Source: Oscillospiraceae bacterium | Lineage (GTDB): Bacteria > Bacillota > Clostridia > Oscillospirales > Ruminococcaceae | Direction of reading: 5' to 3' | DNA length: 36,676 nucleotides | NCBI GenBank assembly: GCA_009777275.1 | Contig: WRME01000003.1 | Location: forward strand, 1 to 36,676 | Shown here: piece by piece, positions 1 through 9,257 of the stretch | Layout of the letters: each line of letters starts with the position of its first letter | How positions within the stretch are numbered: position 1 is the stretch's first letter | Notes under the pieces: generated by a model | What the model was told of the DNA's origin: nothing | The model's database searches: none | The model's input: the letters and a program-made list of their open reading frames with translations, nothing else | Translations under genes and position numbers: made by a program

Positions 1-61
1 TTTCTCCGCGTTGTTTTGCAGATATTAACAATTCCCTTTTTTCGTTTGATATTGGTTTCAT
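1..61 (-). CDS. 5' end of a truncated ORF (MKPISNEKRELLISAKQRGE...), possibly a transposase N-terminal HTH (IS630-like)
   Basis: Minus strand: RBS-like AAGGAAAGGG, then ATG at 61; 20 codons read off the window edge. The sequence resembles N-termini of IS630-type transposases. Preceded by a consensus promoter. Confidence 0.35.
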   Translation of the reverse strand, partial: MKPISNEKRELLISAKQRGE

Positions 62-84
62 ATAATCACCCTTTCCTTGATTAT

Positions 85-113
85 ATTATATCATATTATG
101 TTGCTAATGTCAA
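85..113 (-). promoter_or_regulatory. sigmaA-type promoter TTGACA-N17-TATAAT
   Basis: Plus strand shows attata (85-90) and tgtcaa (108-113) with a 17-bp spacer, placed upstream of the ORF starting at 61. Confidence 0.75.
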
Positions 114-238
114 GGGGAATTGCTATAGAGCGTGGAATGGGGTGGTTGGCATGGCGGTGTGCCTCCTTTCTCTAACGTGGGGTGATGGTGGAGCTTGGCT
201 GGTAAAGGTCTATTCCTCTGCAATATCTGTTCTTATAT

Positions 239-268
239 AAAAAACACACGGGGTCTAACACCCGTGTC
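239..268 (-). terminator. Rho-independent terminator of the minus-strand operon
   Basis: Minus strand ACACGGGTGTTAGACCCCGTGTGTTTTTT: GC-rich hairpin followed by a T tract, ~115 bp past the stop of the last operon gene. Confidence 0.75.
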
Positions 269-384
269 CCAAAGTCCCATAATTAATTATACACGTTATT
301 TCGGCAAATGTTAATAGGTTGTGCCGAAATAAACTACAAAGACCGTCAAAGACCGACAGTAAACCGAAAACGTGTGATTCCGCA

Positions 385-1674
385 TTAATCGCTATCTTTC
401 TTTTTAGCGGTGTCTTTTGGGGAAGCGGTTTTATCGTCCGATTTCGTAATGCTGAGAAGATTCATCTGAATTTCGCTTCGGATGATTTCCTTCAACATTT
501 CGTCCTGCATCTCAGTTGTGCTAAATCGATTGAGAAGATTTACGCTTGACAGAAAACGCTCGTCTTCGTGGAGTGCTTTGTGATAGTGGTTCAGTTGCGA
601 TAGCGAACTCTTATAAACGAATAATGCCGTACCCGCGATCAATTCCGCTATCGCACCGCCTATTGCGGGAATTATTGCCATACCAATATCCAACTCAAAT
701 ACTATTGGAAGCAGAATTGCGGCGATCATCATAACGAAACCGGCTATACACATAGACACAGCAAGCGTAAACGAACCTTTGGCTTGCTTTTGACTCCATG
801 TGTAAAATTCCTTGATATTCTCAAGATTAATGAGCATAAGCCTCAATGCGCCATTCTCAGAGCCAGATGCACTATTATCCATCGCATCCGCTCCTGCATC
901 TACTTGATGATAGTGTATATTAACACAATCACTATCAATTTTCTCGATGTTTATAGTTGAATCTTCGGGGGCGATAGCAGCTTTCAGTTTCTTGGAATAC
1001 TGTTCTTCTTCTTCTTTTTCTTCCATGTATTTTCTGCGCTTTATTGCTGTTGTGTATGTGGTAATGCCCATCACTAATGTCACGCTGATAAGCGCCGCAA
1101 TTATAGCAAGCAAAAGTCCGCTTCCAAAAACAGTTGACACCGTTGTCTTTTCCCAAAAGAAAGAAATGATAACGGTGAAAATTGACATTATTGCGGTTGT
1201 CACACCGACAATAGCGGAATATTTGTCAACGTGTTTTCTTTGCAGTTTTCTTGCTTTTTCATTTAAAATTGATAGCCGTTCTTTTTTATCCGCAATCGCT
1301 TTTTGAAGCTGTGCAGACAGATGTTGAACATCTTCATCGGAATCTGAACGGCATCTCGCACACAGTATCGCTTTTAGTTCATCGGGGATTGGATTATCGT
1401 CCAATATCACGGGGAATAGCGACTGACGGTTGTCACGAGCAGATAATGCCAATGCCATATGCAATTCGGTCTTTGCGTTTACGCTGTCCTCAAAGCCCTC
1501 GCCCACAACAATAAGCAAGATATCGGCATCGCAAATACCGTCCTTTATATGTTGCGCCCAATCCTCACCAACAGGTGGGTCTGGCCAACAGACAAGCCCT
1601 ACCCGTTTAAGAACAGGCGTTAATTTTGCTACGAATTGCCGAGACTTATGTGTTGCACTTATAAAGATTTTCAC
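385..1674 (-). CDS. TIR domain protein with 2 central TM segments and a C-terminal 2-TM domain resembling the cyanobacterial TRADD-N-associated 2-TM domain
   Basis: N-term MKIFISATHKSRQFVAKLTPVLKRVGLVCWPDPPVGEDWAQHIKDGICDADILLIVVGEGF..AKTEL (TIR, candidate Glu in KTEL). Central TMs SAIVGVTTAIMSIFTVIISFF and TVFGSGLLLAIIAALISVTLVMGI. C-term LENIKEFYTWSQKQAKGSFTLAVSMCIAGFVMMIAAILL..IIPAIGGAIAELIAGTALFVYKSS. Confidence 0.75.
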   Translation of the reverse strand: MKIFISATHKSRQFVAKLTPVLKRVGLVCWPDPPVGEDWAQHIKDGICDADILLIVVGEGFEDSVNAKTELHMALALSARDNRQSLFPVILDDNPIPDELKAILCARCRSDSDEDVQHLSAQLQKAIADKKERLSILNEKARKLQRKHVDKYSAIVGVTTAIMSIFTVIISFFWEKTTVSTVFGSGLLLAIIAALISVTLVMGITTYTTAIKRRKYMEEKEEEEQYSKKLKAAIAPEDSTINIEKIDSDCVNIHYHQVDAGADAMDNSASGSENGALRLMLINLENIKEFYTWSQKQAKGSFTLAVSMCIAGFVMMIAAILLPIVFELDIGMAIIPAIGGAIAELIAGTALFVYKSSLSQLNHYHKALHEDERFLSSVNLLNRFSTTEMQDEMLKEIIRSEIQMNLLSITKSDDKTASPKDTAKKKDSD

Positions 1675-2641
1675 CGTATCGCTACCCCCTCGTCAGAATT
1701 CTCGAAGTTTGAATCAGCGAATAAATCAGCAAAATATGCCGTTAAGTCTTCACGATACGAATTTATATGTAGCACTCTATAATATTCATAATTATCTTTA
1801 TATTCTCGTTGATGCCACTCGCTGGTTTTTCTTTTTTCACAACGCTTTTTCTCTATGAACGATCCCTTCAACAAACCCCAAAACAGAGACCCTATTCCGG
1901 ACGTCAAGTAAACGACAAGCAAGATTACGGCAATAAAAACGAATATTCCAATTACACCGATACCTGCGCCAATGAGTCCGCTTAACAGAGTTTTTTTGAC
2001 CACTCCGCCAATGACAGCACCTATAACAGCACCAATTGCCGAAATAATCGCAACTATCGGAAAGAAGCCAAAGAAAGGCATGGCAAACCCAGTACCGCTA
2101 CTGGAACAAACCATGGGAGACTTTCGAGTTTTCATGCTACGCTGGCATTCCTGTCGATATCGTTCTTCATTTTCACGAATCCGTCGAGATAAAATCTCTG
2201 ATTTTTCTACATATTCATCCAATTTGACCACGGCAACTTTAGAAAGTCTCGCAAAAACCTCTTCTTGCTTTGCTTTCTTTAATCCGCCCAAGGGTTTATC
2301 CGGCGTATTGATATATTGATATCTCATTAAATCCCCGCTATTGCACTGGTAGAGCATAACGGGAATAATGACAATTCTGCTTTCCTCTTCGGCTTTGTAC
2401 AATGTGGGAAGTTCTACGTTGCGAATAAAATCGGAAGCCAAAAAATCAGCAGAAACAAGCAGGATAGCAACCGCTGCCTCGTTCATCGCTAATGAATTTG
2501 CACACTCCAGTCATCGCCCGCTTCAATGCTTTCGTCAGACCAAAAAGACGCATCAGGGGTCATCGCCTTAAGATGCGTTTCCAATCGTTGGCGAAATTTA
2601 ATGTCTTTATGCGAATAGCTGATGAAGATTTTATTTCGCAT
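1671..2641 (-). CDS. TIR-transmembrane protein, apparently frameshifted near 2489-2495
   Basis: ORF from 2641 reads MRNKIFISYSHKDIKFRQRLETHLKAMTPDASFWSDESIEAGDDWSVQIH* and stops at 2489. The next frame continues LAMNEAAVAILLVSADFLASDFIRNVELPTLYK (TIR core with candidate Glu), then two hydrophobic helices. 4-nt overlap with the next gene. Confidence 0.75.
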
Positions 2642-2687
2642 CGCTTCGACACCCCCTTCCGTAATTTTAGGTCTTTAGAATGTGTGG

Positions 2688-4188
2688 CTATATTCCAAAA
2701 AATTTAGCCAAGTTAGCTAATGACGACAACGCAGACAACACCTTAACAGAAGCGTTGCCTAAGAAGCACATCGCATCCCTGAAGCGAGATTTGATTTTTG
2801 CCTCACCCTCTTCTGAGTTGGCGGCGAAAGCCTCCTTTGCCTCGGTCATAATATCTTCGAGAAGTGATTTCTGTTGTGTGGTCAACTCCTCAATTTGCCG
2901 TATTCTGCCGACTGCCTCTTCTATCTCGTTTGAGAATTTGGAAGGTGTGCAGTTCACGGTACTGATGTTGGATATGCTTCCGGTATTTTTGGCGACGGCA
3001 ACGCCGTGATTATCGCCGTGAATATTGACTGTGTTACTGGTTATGGGTTTGTCTTTTTCACGAATATCTTGTGCCATCTTGTTCGCCTCCTTTACGATTC
3101 TATCAAACGGCTCGTTTGCTTTTATTGCATTGACTATTGCGGTTACAACAAAAACAATCTCCTCGTTCGAGAGACCGCCTATATCAATGCTCTTTGCGTC
3201 TTTCATTTCGCCCGCCCACAAAACGATGCAGGGGAAAGCGGTCTTTATGTTTTGAGGCAAGCTCCTAAGGCTGTATTGAATCTCGCTTCCGGATTTTCCG
3301 TAATCGGTTTCGCTATAGTAGATGTCAAGATGATTGGCGGAAATATGATGTAAGTCGCGCCAATAATCGTTTATCAGTTTCATATATTCGTCGGTTTGTG
3401 CCGCCAAAGGCAAAAACACGCATTTGTATGGGATTTTCTCATCATAATATCTGCTGATGACTTGCCGCAAGTTTCGAGTTCTTTTTTTGTTCGAATCCGG
3501 CAATAAGCGTTCGAGCAGCGAGGTAAAAAAATAGCTGTCCGTCTGCTTGAAAGACTTCACAAGCTGTTTCTTTTCGCGTGTGCCTTTGCCGCTAAATGAC
3601 AAATAATCATCAACAAGAGATTCGAAAACGCTGATAGGCATTTCACGAATTCTTAACGGTTCGGCTTGCGAGCTAAGAATCCACTCTAAGAAGTCTATCT
3701 CTGCCGACAAATCTATCCCAAGGGAAGTCATGCATTCCAGCATAAAGCCTGTGGACTCGTGCTGAAGTGCGTGTTGGACGTTGTGAATCAAGTCCCACTC
3801 GCCATACTCATAATGAGGCAAGTCCATATCATCGCCAAGGCTATCGAGAAACTCAAAAAAAGCCGCGTTCGCAACAACCGCAACACCGCCATTCTTTTGC
3901 CATTTGTCGAAGCGACTGCAAGTCGCCGCGATGAATCCGTTTGTTCCCTTCGACCCACTCATGCGGATATCGGTGCAGACTTCTATCGAAATACTTACTG
4001 TCGATATATTTGTGGATGATGCTTTTGAAAGAATATGAATTCCCTCTCATATACTCTTCAGCGTATTGTCGAAGATTTGTGCTGTTTGATTCGTCTGACA
4101 ACAAATCAAGAACAGGAGTGCCGTTCCTTGATTTCCGTTTAAGGTACTCGCAAAAGTCAAGCACCATCATGTTTGGCAATCTGTTCAT
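2688..4188 (-). CDS. Large adaptor/effector-like protein of unknown function, split by a frameshift between 3855 and 3898
   Basis: 111-aa ORF (4188-3853) and 424-aa ORF (3962-2688) are consecutive and overlapping. Deleting one base from A4 (3895-3898) or T7 (3855-3861) joins them. C-terminal part carries VNIHGDNHGVAVAKNTGSISNISTVN followed by a helical tail. Confidence 0.6.
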
Positions 4189-4209
4189 GTGTCGGCCTCC
4201 TACTTTCTG

Positions 4210-4788
4210 TTATTCGCTTGTATCGTCAACAACATTTATTGTTGCGGTCAGTTCTTTCGCTTCTCTGGGTTGATATGTCTCCACGGATATAGATTTGTCT
4301 CCGTACCATTTTGGAGTAGACCCTAATACAAGACCTAACTTCTCTCTAAGGTTTGTTCGAACGCTGTCATTGCAATTAGAATATACAGCATCGCTCCAAT
4401 AAAGCGAAAATGATTTTGACAGCTTATATTCATCAATTATATCCAAATATGCATTTAGTGCGGCTGTAATATCAGGCGTTATCCCGTTTGCAAAATGTTC
4501 ATTGTTTGGCATCTCAATATTTACCTCTCCGTTCATTACATATTGATTATGCAGACACCAATCAATATTGACATCCAATTCAACAAAGCGATATTCTTCA
4601 TTTTCGATTACCTTGTAACCATAAAACAATATGCGTTTTATAGTTTTATTTTCAATTTCTGCAAGAAACAGTTTTTTTCTTTCTTCGCTGAGTTCTCCTG
4701 CGCGGATTAGAATCACCCCCATATTTGTCTTCAATACGGCAATACGAGTATATGTTTTTGTGGAAGTCTTTGTCGATGTTCTTGCCAT
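4210..4788 (-). CDS. Putative bacterial HORMA domain protein (CBASS Cap7-like)
   Basis: N-term STKTSTKTYTRIAVLK; IENKTIKRILFYGYKVIENEEYRFVELDVNIDW; AALNAYLDIIDEYKLSKSFSLYW; C-terminal strand block PKWYGDKSISVETYQPREAKELTATINV. This matches the layout of bacterial HORMA family proteins. Start abuts the stop of an AAA+ gene. Confidence 0.55.
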   Translation of the reverse strand: MARTSTKTSTKTYTRIAVLKTNMGVILIRAGELSEERKKLFLAEIENKTIKRILFYGYKVIENEEYRFVELDVNIDWCLHNQYVMNGEVNIEMPNNEHFANGITPDITAALNAYLDIIDEYKLSKSFSLYWSDAVYSNCNDSVRTNLREKLGLVLGSTPKWYGDKSISVETYQPREAKELTATINVVDDTSE

Positions 4789-5739
4789 TTATTTCACCCC
4801 CTGAAGATGATTTCGCTTCTGCCTTAATTGAGATTCTATGAGCTTTATTCCAGTAGAAATTGCATCTTCTACCGAATAAGTCATTGAATTAAGCATCGAT
4901 TTTATTTTTATAATGGAAAGCTTATCAAGGTGAAGACCCTTATCTGAAATCAACGACCACAGTTCTTCGTCGTGGAGAGCGTCCTTAATAGAAGAATAGA
5001 ATGATATTGTACGATGTGGGATTTTATGATCATCACACTTAGAATTCATTTCTCTCATTATTTTATTGCAATCAGCGACTGAAAAACTTGGAAAATAATG
5101 AATAATCATTTTTTCCATTTCACCATCATCCGGAATCCATTCAAAATGACGCATCCTGCCATGCCGAATTAACGGCTCGTGCAATAGAGAAAAATTGTTC
5201 CCGGTCAATATTATTGGGATACGCGGTCTATTGTCTTCTGTATAATTGGCAAACGACATTAAGCCGCCCTCTAAATGTTGAAAATTAACCGTATATTGAT
5301 AGTTGCTCTTACTCCCTAGCGCAACATCAATATCATCAACAAATACACATGATATTTTTGATGTGCTTGAAAACGAATTTTGAGCATCACGATATAGCTT
5401 TTCGAGTTTCTTCAAAGGCAAACCTGCATCAACGTTTTCAAACTCTGAAATGTTGAAATCGAACACCTCAACATCGTTAGCAGAAAGAACATATTTTGAT
5501 TGAAATGTTTTTCCTTCTCCAGGCGCACCCGAAATTCCCAACATTATAGGGACACGTTTGCTATCTGCATATATTACTTTAGCTATGTGTATAAGAATTT
5601 CCCGTTTAAACCTATCTGAAACATACACGTTTTCTTCATGATCAAAAGACTCTTCGTGGGAAGTCGAAGATGTCTGATGTCCATATTGAAAATGACTTGG
5701 TCCTTGAGGATTGTATTTTATTTCAGATTTATACGTCAT
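4789..5739 (-). CDS. AAA+ ATPase, Rubisco-activase-like
   Basis: Walker A GISGAPGEGKTFQ, Walker B CVFVDDIDVALG, QYTVNFQHLEGGLMSFAN, RIPIILTGNNFSLLHEPLIRHGRMRHFEWIPDD. This closely follows the Rca-family pattern (QYTVNNQ...[23 protein letters not shown]). Start assigned at MTYKSE with RBS GAGGTG; the longer ORF runs to 5760. Confidence 0.85.
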   Translation of the reverse strand: MTYKSEIKYNPQGPSHFQYGHQTSSTSHEESFDHEENVYVSDRFKREILIHIAKVIYADSKRVPIMLGISGAPGEGKTFQSKYVLSANDVEVFDFNISEFENVDAGLPLKKLEKLYRDAQNSFSSTSKISCVFVDDIDVALGSKSNYQYTVNFQHLEGGLMSFANYTEDNRPRIPIILTGNNFSLLHEPLIRHGRMRHFEWIPDDGEMEKMIIHYFPSFSVADCNKIMREMNSKCDDHKIPHRTISFYSSIKDALHDEELWSLISDKGLHLDKLSIIKIKSMLNSMTYSVEDAISTGIKLIESQLRQKRNHLQGVK

Positions 5740-6220
5740 TAGTTTCACCTCTAACATCATCTAACCATTCATCGGCCCTATCCTTTGCGATAATGGCAAA
5801 ATCGGCAATTCCTTGTTTCTCCTGATTGTTTGGAATGCTTGAGAATACTTGCCTTGTGTTCTGCGTGGATAATTCTTCAATTTCATTTTCTGTTATAGTT
5901 TGCTCTGGGGCAGCCAAAAAAAGTTTGTTTTTGCACGAATGAGTATCATATCCTACATATTGATTTATATCAGCAACGGTAATAGAAAGCGCATCTATCG
6001 CTTTTCTCAAATAAGAAATCTTATTTTCGTTATCGCAAAAACGAGCATCAACTCGGTTATGGAATTGGTGCAATGCTTGCTTTATGGCAGTTTCAACATT
6101 TCTCTGAAATACTTCTAAATTTATTTCAGATGGTTTTTTGTTTCGAATCCTGCCTGCGATTTCTACAGTTACTTCTTTGGCAATAGCCGTCATCACCGAT
6201 GCTAAAATTACCTCCACCAT
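5729..6220 (-). CDS. Small helical protein of unknown function
   Basis: 163-aa ORF in the operon, predicted helical/coiled-coil core (NVETAIKQALHQFHNRVDARFCDNENKISYLRKAIDALSITV); 11-nt overlap with the AAA+ start. Confidence 0.7.
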   Translation of the reverse strand: MVEVILASVMTAIAKEVTVEIAGRIRNKKPSEINLEVFQRNVETAIKQALHQFHNRVDARFCDNENKISYLRKAIDALSITVADINQYVGYDTHSCKNKLFLAAPEQTITENEIEELSTQNTRQVFSSIPNNQEKQGIADFAIIAKDRADEWLDDVRGETNDV

Positions 6221-6268
6221 TGTGCTTGGTATCCTCCTTCTTTTTTTAAATCTATCGGTTTGTCTCTA

Positions 6269-6754
6269 TCACTCGCCACCAAACATCAAATCCAATATCC
6301 TGCTCTCCGCCTCGATATATTTGTGATAAGCCGCAGTAAAAGCATTGGTGTTTTCTTCGCTGTTTAGCCAAGTAGGAGCGGCAATCCAAAATACCAAAAC
6401 AACCGCTATGAAAAACGCCGTGCCTACGAATGGTTTCTCTTTCGCTCTGCAAGAGTTGTCGATAGCCATCTTGAACCGCGAGAAAAATCCGTATATGCCG
6501 CCGAAAAAGTCGGTCACGGACTGGTCAAGACCTATCATTGATTTTCCGCCTGCTCTGTGAATTATGTGCATCAAGTTATTAACCGCAAAATATAAGAGCG
6601 ACCACAGCCAATTTATAAATGTGGAAACAAGAGCGATGAGCTTGAAAATCAAGCGGGAAAATAGCATATAAACAAACCATATAACAAACAACGCTATCGC
6701 TGCTCGCCAAAAAAGCGGCATCTGCATTATGGTGTCGAGTGTTTCGTTAGTCAT
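6269..6754 (-). CDS. Small membrane protein with ~3 TM segments
   Basis: 161 aa; hydrophobic stretches RAAIALFVIWFVYMLFSRLIFKLIALV, WLWSLLYFAV, FVGTAFFIAVVLVFWIAAPTW. Confidence 0.7.
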   Translation of the reverse strand: MTNETLDTIMQMPLFWRAAIALFVIWFVYMLFSRLIFKLIALVSTFINWLWSLLYFAVNNLMHIIHRAGGKSMIGLDQSVTDFFGGIYGFFSRFKMAIDNSCRAKEKPFVGTAFFIAVVLVFWIAAPTWLNSEENTNAFTAAYHKYIEAESRILDLMFGGE

Positions 6755-6771
6755 ATCGGCACCTCCTCATT

Positions 6772-7686
6772 TTAGTCCGGCAATAATTCATTCAACGTTT
6801 CATCAGAAGAGGCGGATTTCTCTTCGAGTTGTAAAGGGTTTATATTCATCGGCGTACCGCTGTTTGGCAAACTGCTCGGCAAGCCGCGAAGGAACTCGTT
6901 AATACGCTGACCCGCCTCATCATCAGTGATGAGGTTCTTCTCTTGCAATCCGCGGACAAAACCAATCAGCCGTTCCATGTCTTCAAGTTTGTTGTATCCC
7001 TCTTTGCGGTTCGATGCACTCAGCTGCTCAAGCGCAGTCTGCATATCTATTTCGCCGGAAGACACTCTTCTCATTATGGCGGATTCCATATTGCGTGAGG
7101 AGAGTTTTTCAGCCTCTCCCGCAATATGCTCTTGAACACGAGTGGTAAGGGTGGAATCTGTCATCTGTTTTACAAACTTCTCCGCTTTCGCATCAGGTTC
7201 TGCGTCTGCGGAATGAACCGTGTATGTTATTCCCAGTGATTCTAATACAAAATTACGGTTCGACATCTCCTTATATAGTGCGCTGTCCACGCCGTCATCG
7301 GTTAATTCATAACCCTTTGCAATCGGCGTTACAATGCGGGAGAGGGCAGTGCTTATACTGCTTGCGATGTCATATTTCGCCTTATTCGTATAATAGGCGG
7401 CTGAATCCTTAACCCGACCCTCTACGCCCACCATCACATCAAATTCGTAAGGCTTATTCTTGCTTGTCGCCTTTAATTTGACATCCAATGAAAAGGGTGC
7501 GGTAGAAATACGGACGACCTTATTATAGTTTCCTTTGCGAATGTCTTTTGTCGTTGTGTAATCATCGATTTTTCGAGCGACACCTTCCATGCTAATCAGA
7601 AGAGTGTCCTGTCCGTTCACTCTATCGGGAATTTTCGGGAACAACCTGCCGTTATATGCAGCTTCGTTTGCGATTAAATTTGTCAT
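6772..7686 (-). CDS. SPFH/band-7-like protein
   Basis: VRISTAPFSLDVKLKATSKNKPYEFDVMVGVEGRVKDSAAYYTNKAKYDIASSISTALSRIV..LESLGITYTVHSADAEPDAKAEKF followed by a helical tail, as in SPFH proteins. ATGA overlap with the upstream gene. Confidence 0.6.
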   Translation of the reverse strand: MTNLIANEAAYNGRLFPKIPDRVNGQDTLLISMEGVARKIDDYTTTKDIRKGNYNKVVRISTAPFSLDVKLKATSKNKPYEFDVMVGVEGRVKDSAAYYTNKAKYDIASSISTALSRIVTPIAKGYELTDDGVDSALYKEMSNRNFVLESLGITYTVHSADAEPDAKAEKFVKQMTDSTLTTRVQEHIAGEAEKLSSRNMESAIMRRVSSGEIDMQTALEQLSASNRKEGYNKLEDMERLIGFVRGLQEKNLITDDEAGQRINEFLRGLPSSLPNSGTPMNINPLQLEEKSASSDETLNELLPD

Positions 7687-9254
7687 GCCTTCACCAACTC
7701 CTTACCAGTTTTTATTTTATCTTGCAAGAACGTCATAATATCCTCCGCCGTTTTGTTTTTTCCGGCAAGCCGCATGAGGAAACGAATAATATCGCCATAA
7801 TACCTCGGCGCTTTCTTTGACAGGATATAAAAGAAACTTTTTACACGATTTAAGAGTTCCTGCGAGGGTTCGTACTCATTAATTTCCCTCAAATACGCCC
7901 CCAGCACATCAAACAGACCTTGACGTAAATTGAAGTCAGTAATGGTTTTCGATAACGTCCCTTCAATGTTTTCCGCTTGCAGTTTGTTATCGAAAGCCAC
8001 CAACGGTAATGTCCGGTCCTCTCTGTCAACGAACTGATACGCATTTGAAATGGTCAGCAAATAGATTAATGCCACACCATAATTTTTGGAACTGTCTTCT
8101 TCGTTCTTGGACATCAGTTTTTGAAAAACACCCGATACCATTGTCCGCAACTTTGCGGAAGTAACCATCTGCCCGCTGATTATCGTCACATCCCAATCTT
8201 CCTCATCGTCAAAGCTATTACGGATTTTGTTTGTGACCGTTCGTTCGAGTTCGTTTTTGAACGGCAAATCGGCATCAGATTGGGCGAAGACCACGAGGGA
8301 GATTTCCCAAAGCCACTCTGACGATGCAGCCCAACGCTTCAAAATCTCACAAGCGTTTTTCTTCATATCCTCATCAGCCGTCAGCAACAAGAACAGTCTC
8401 ATCATTAAATACTTGTTTTTGGGGTCGGACGTTAACTGAGGAAACAGCCTGTTTATTGAGTCGCCAAAGTCCAATTTAACGATATTGAACATGGCACGGA
8501 CAAAGCAACTGGTGCTGAAAGCATTTCTGAACTGGTATATAAAGTCAGTTTCGATGAGCCATTCCGTAATCTCGCTTCGAATCATAGGAAACAAGTCCCA
8601 AAGATTCTCCATCACTTTGTCGTGAGCCTCGGCAAAGCAAACGCATCGCTCTGTAACATTTTCGAATCGGGACGTAAAGGACACCTTGCAAGGCTCCGCG
8701 CCTATTACACCGAGAATCGAGTCCAACGAAAGAAATGGATTCGTGTGCGTTTTATCTTCCTTGCCTTCCGCATCAAGCGTTTTCGGAAAACGCAGCAATA
8801 GCCTCTCAGACAAACTTTGTAAATCGCTAACCGGTATGTATTCAAACATACTAATTGCAATGGCATAAGCAAGGTGCAGACTGGTCTTGTATTCGCTCAC
8901 AAACGCCGAGCAATCTGAACGCTCATAAAGTTTATACTGTCTCGCTTCTGTTGGTTTTGCAACGGTTGACTTCTCCTTTTCTACCGAGGAAATGCCTCCC
9001 GTCATACTGCCGATATTGAATATATTCTGAGTGGTTATGTTTCCATCGTTTTGTGTAGAGAATTTCGTTCCTATCAGCTTCTCAACAAAACTTTTGACAT
9101 CGTTGATTTCTTTTGATTCGTTACCTTTTGGCTCTTTGGGCTTTGGTGAGGTGTCCGGCGTGGCGTTAGCCTGAACAGGGTCTCCCTCAACTCGAATATT
9201 TTCGTCTATATCAATGCTTGGAGCGGTTTTGCTCTCTTCCATAACGCACCTCAC
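7683..9254 (-). CDS. Unknown helical protein with an N-terminal NIGSMTGGI motif
   Basis: 523-aa ORF; low-complexity N-term, then NDGNITTQNIFNIGSMTGGISS, then a long helical-repeat-like region. Confidence 0.75.
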   Translation of the reverse strand: MRCVMEESKTAPSIDIDENIRVEGDPVQANATPDTSPKPKEPKGNESKEINDVKSFVEKLIGTKFSTQNDGNITTQNIFNIGSMTGGISSVEKEKSTVAKPTEARQYKLYERSDCSAFVSEYKTSLHLAYAIAISMFEYIPVSDLQSLSERLLLRFPKTLDAEGKEDKTHTNPFLSLDSILGVIGAEPCKVSFTSRFENVTERCVCFAEAHDKVMENLWDLFPMIRSEITEWLIETDFIYQFRNAFSTSCFVRAMFNIVKLDFGDSINRLFPQLTSDPKNKYLMMRLFLLLTADEDMKKNACEILKRWAASSEWLWEISLVVFAQSDADLPFKNELERTVTNKIRNSFDDEEDWDVTIISGQMVTSAKLRTMVSGVFQKLMSKNEEDSSKNYGVALIYLLTISNAYQFVDREDRTLPLVAFDNKLQAENIEGTLSKTITDFNLRQGLFDVLGAYLREINEYEPSQELLNRVKSFFYILSKKAPRYYGDIIRFLMRLAGKNKTAEDIMTFLQDKIKTGKELVKA

Positions 9255-9257
9255 TTC

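Noticed and set aside
385-2641. Operon as Thoeris
   Set aside because: Two TIR proteins are present but no ThsA-like SIR2/SLOG or Macro-TM effector; the TIR proteins are themselves membrane-anchored.
3853-4188. 111-aa ORF as an independent gene
   Set aside because: Its C-terminus (EWRCCGCCERGFF) is out-of-frame-looking and runs into the 424-aa ORF; better explained as the N-terminus of one frameshifted or slipped gene.
4789-5760. Operon as canonical type III CBASS
   Set aside because: No CD-NTase is visible and the AAA+ resembles Rubisco activase rather than TRIP13/Cap6; only the HORMA+AAA+ logic is shared.
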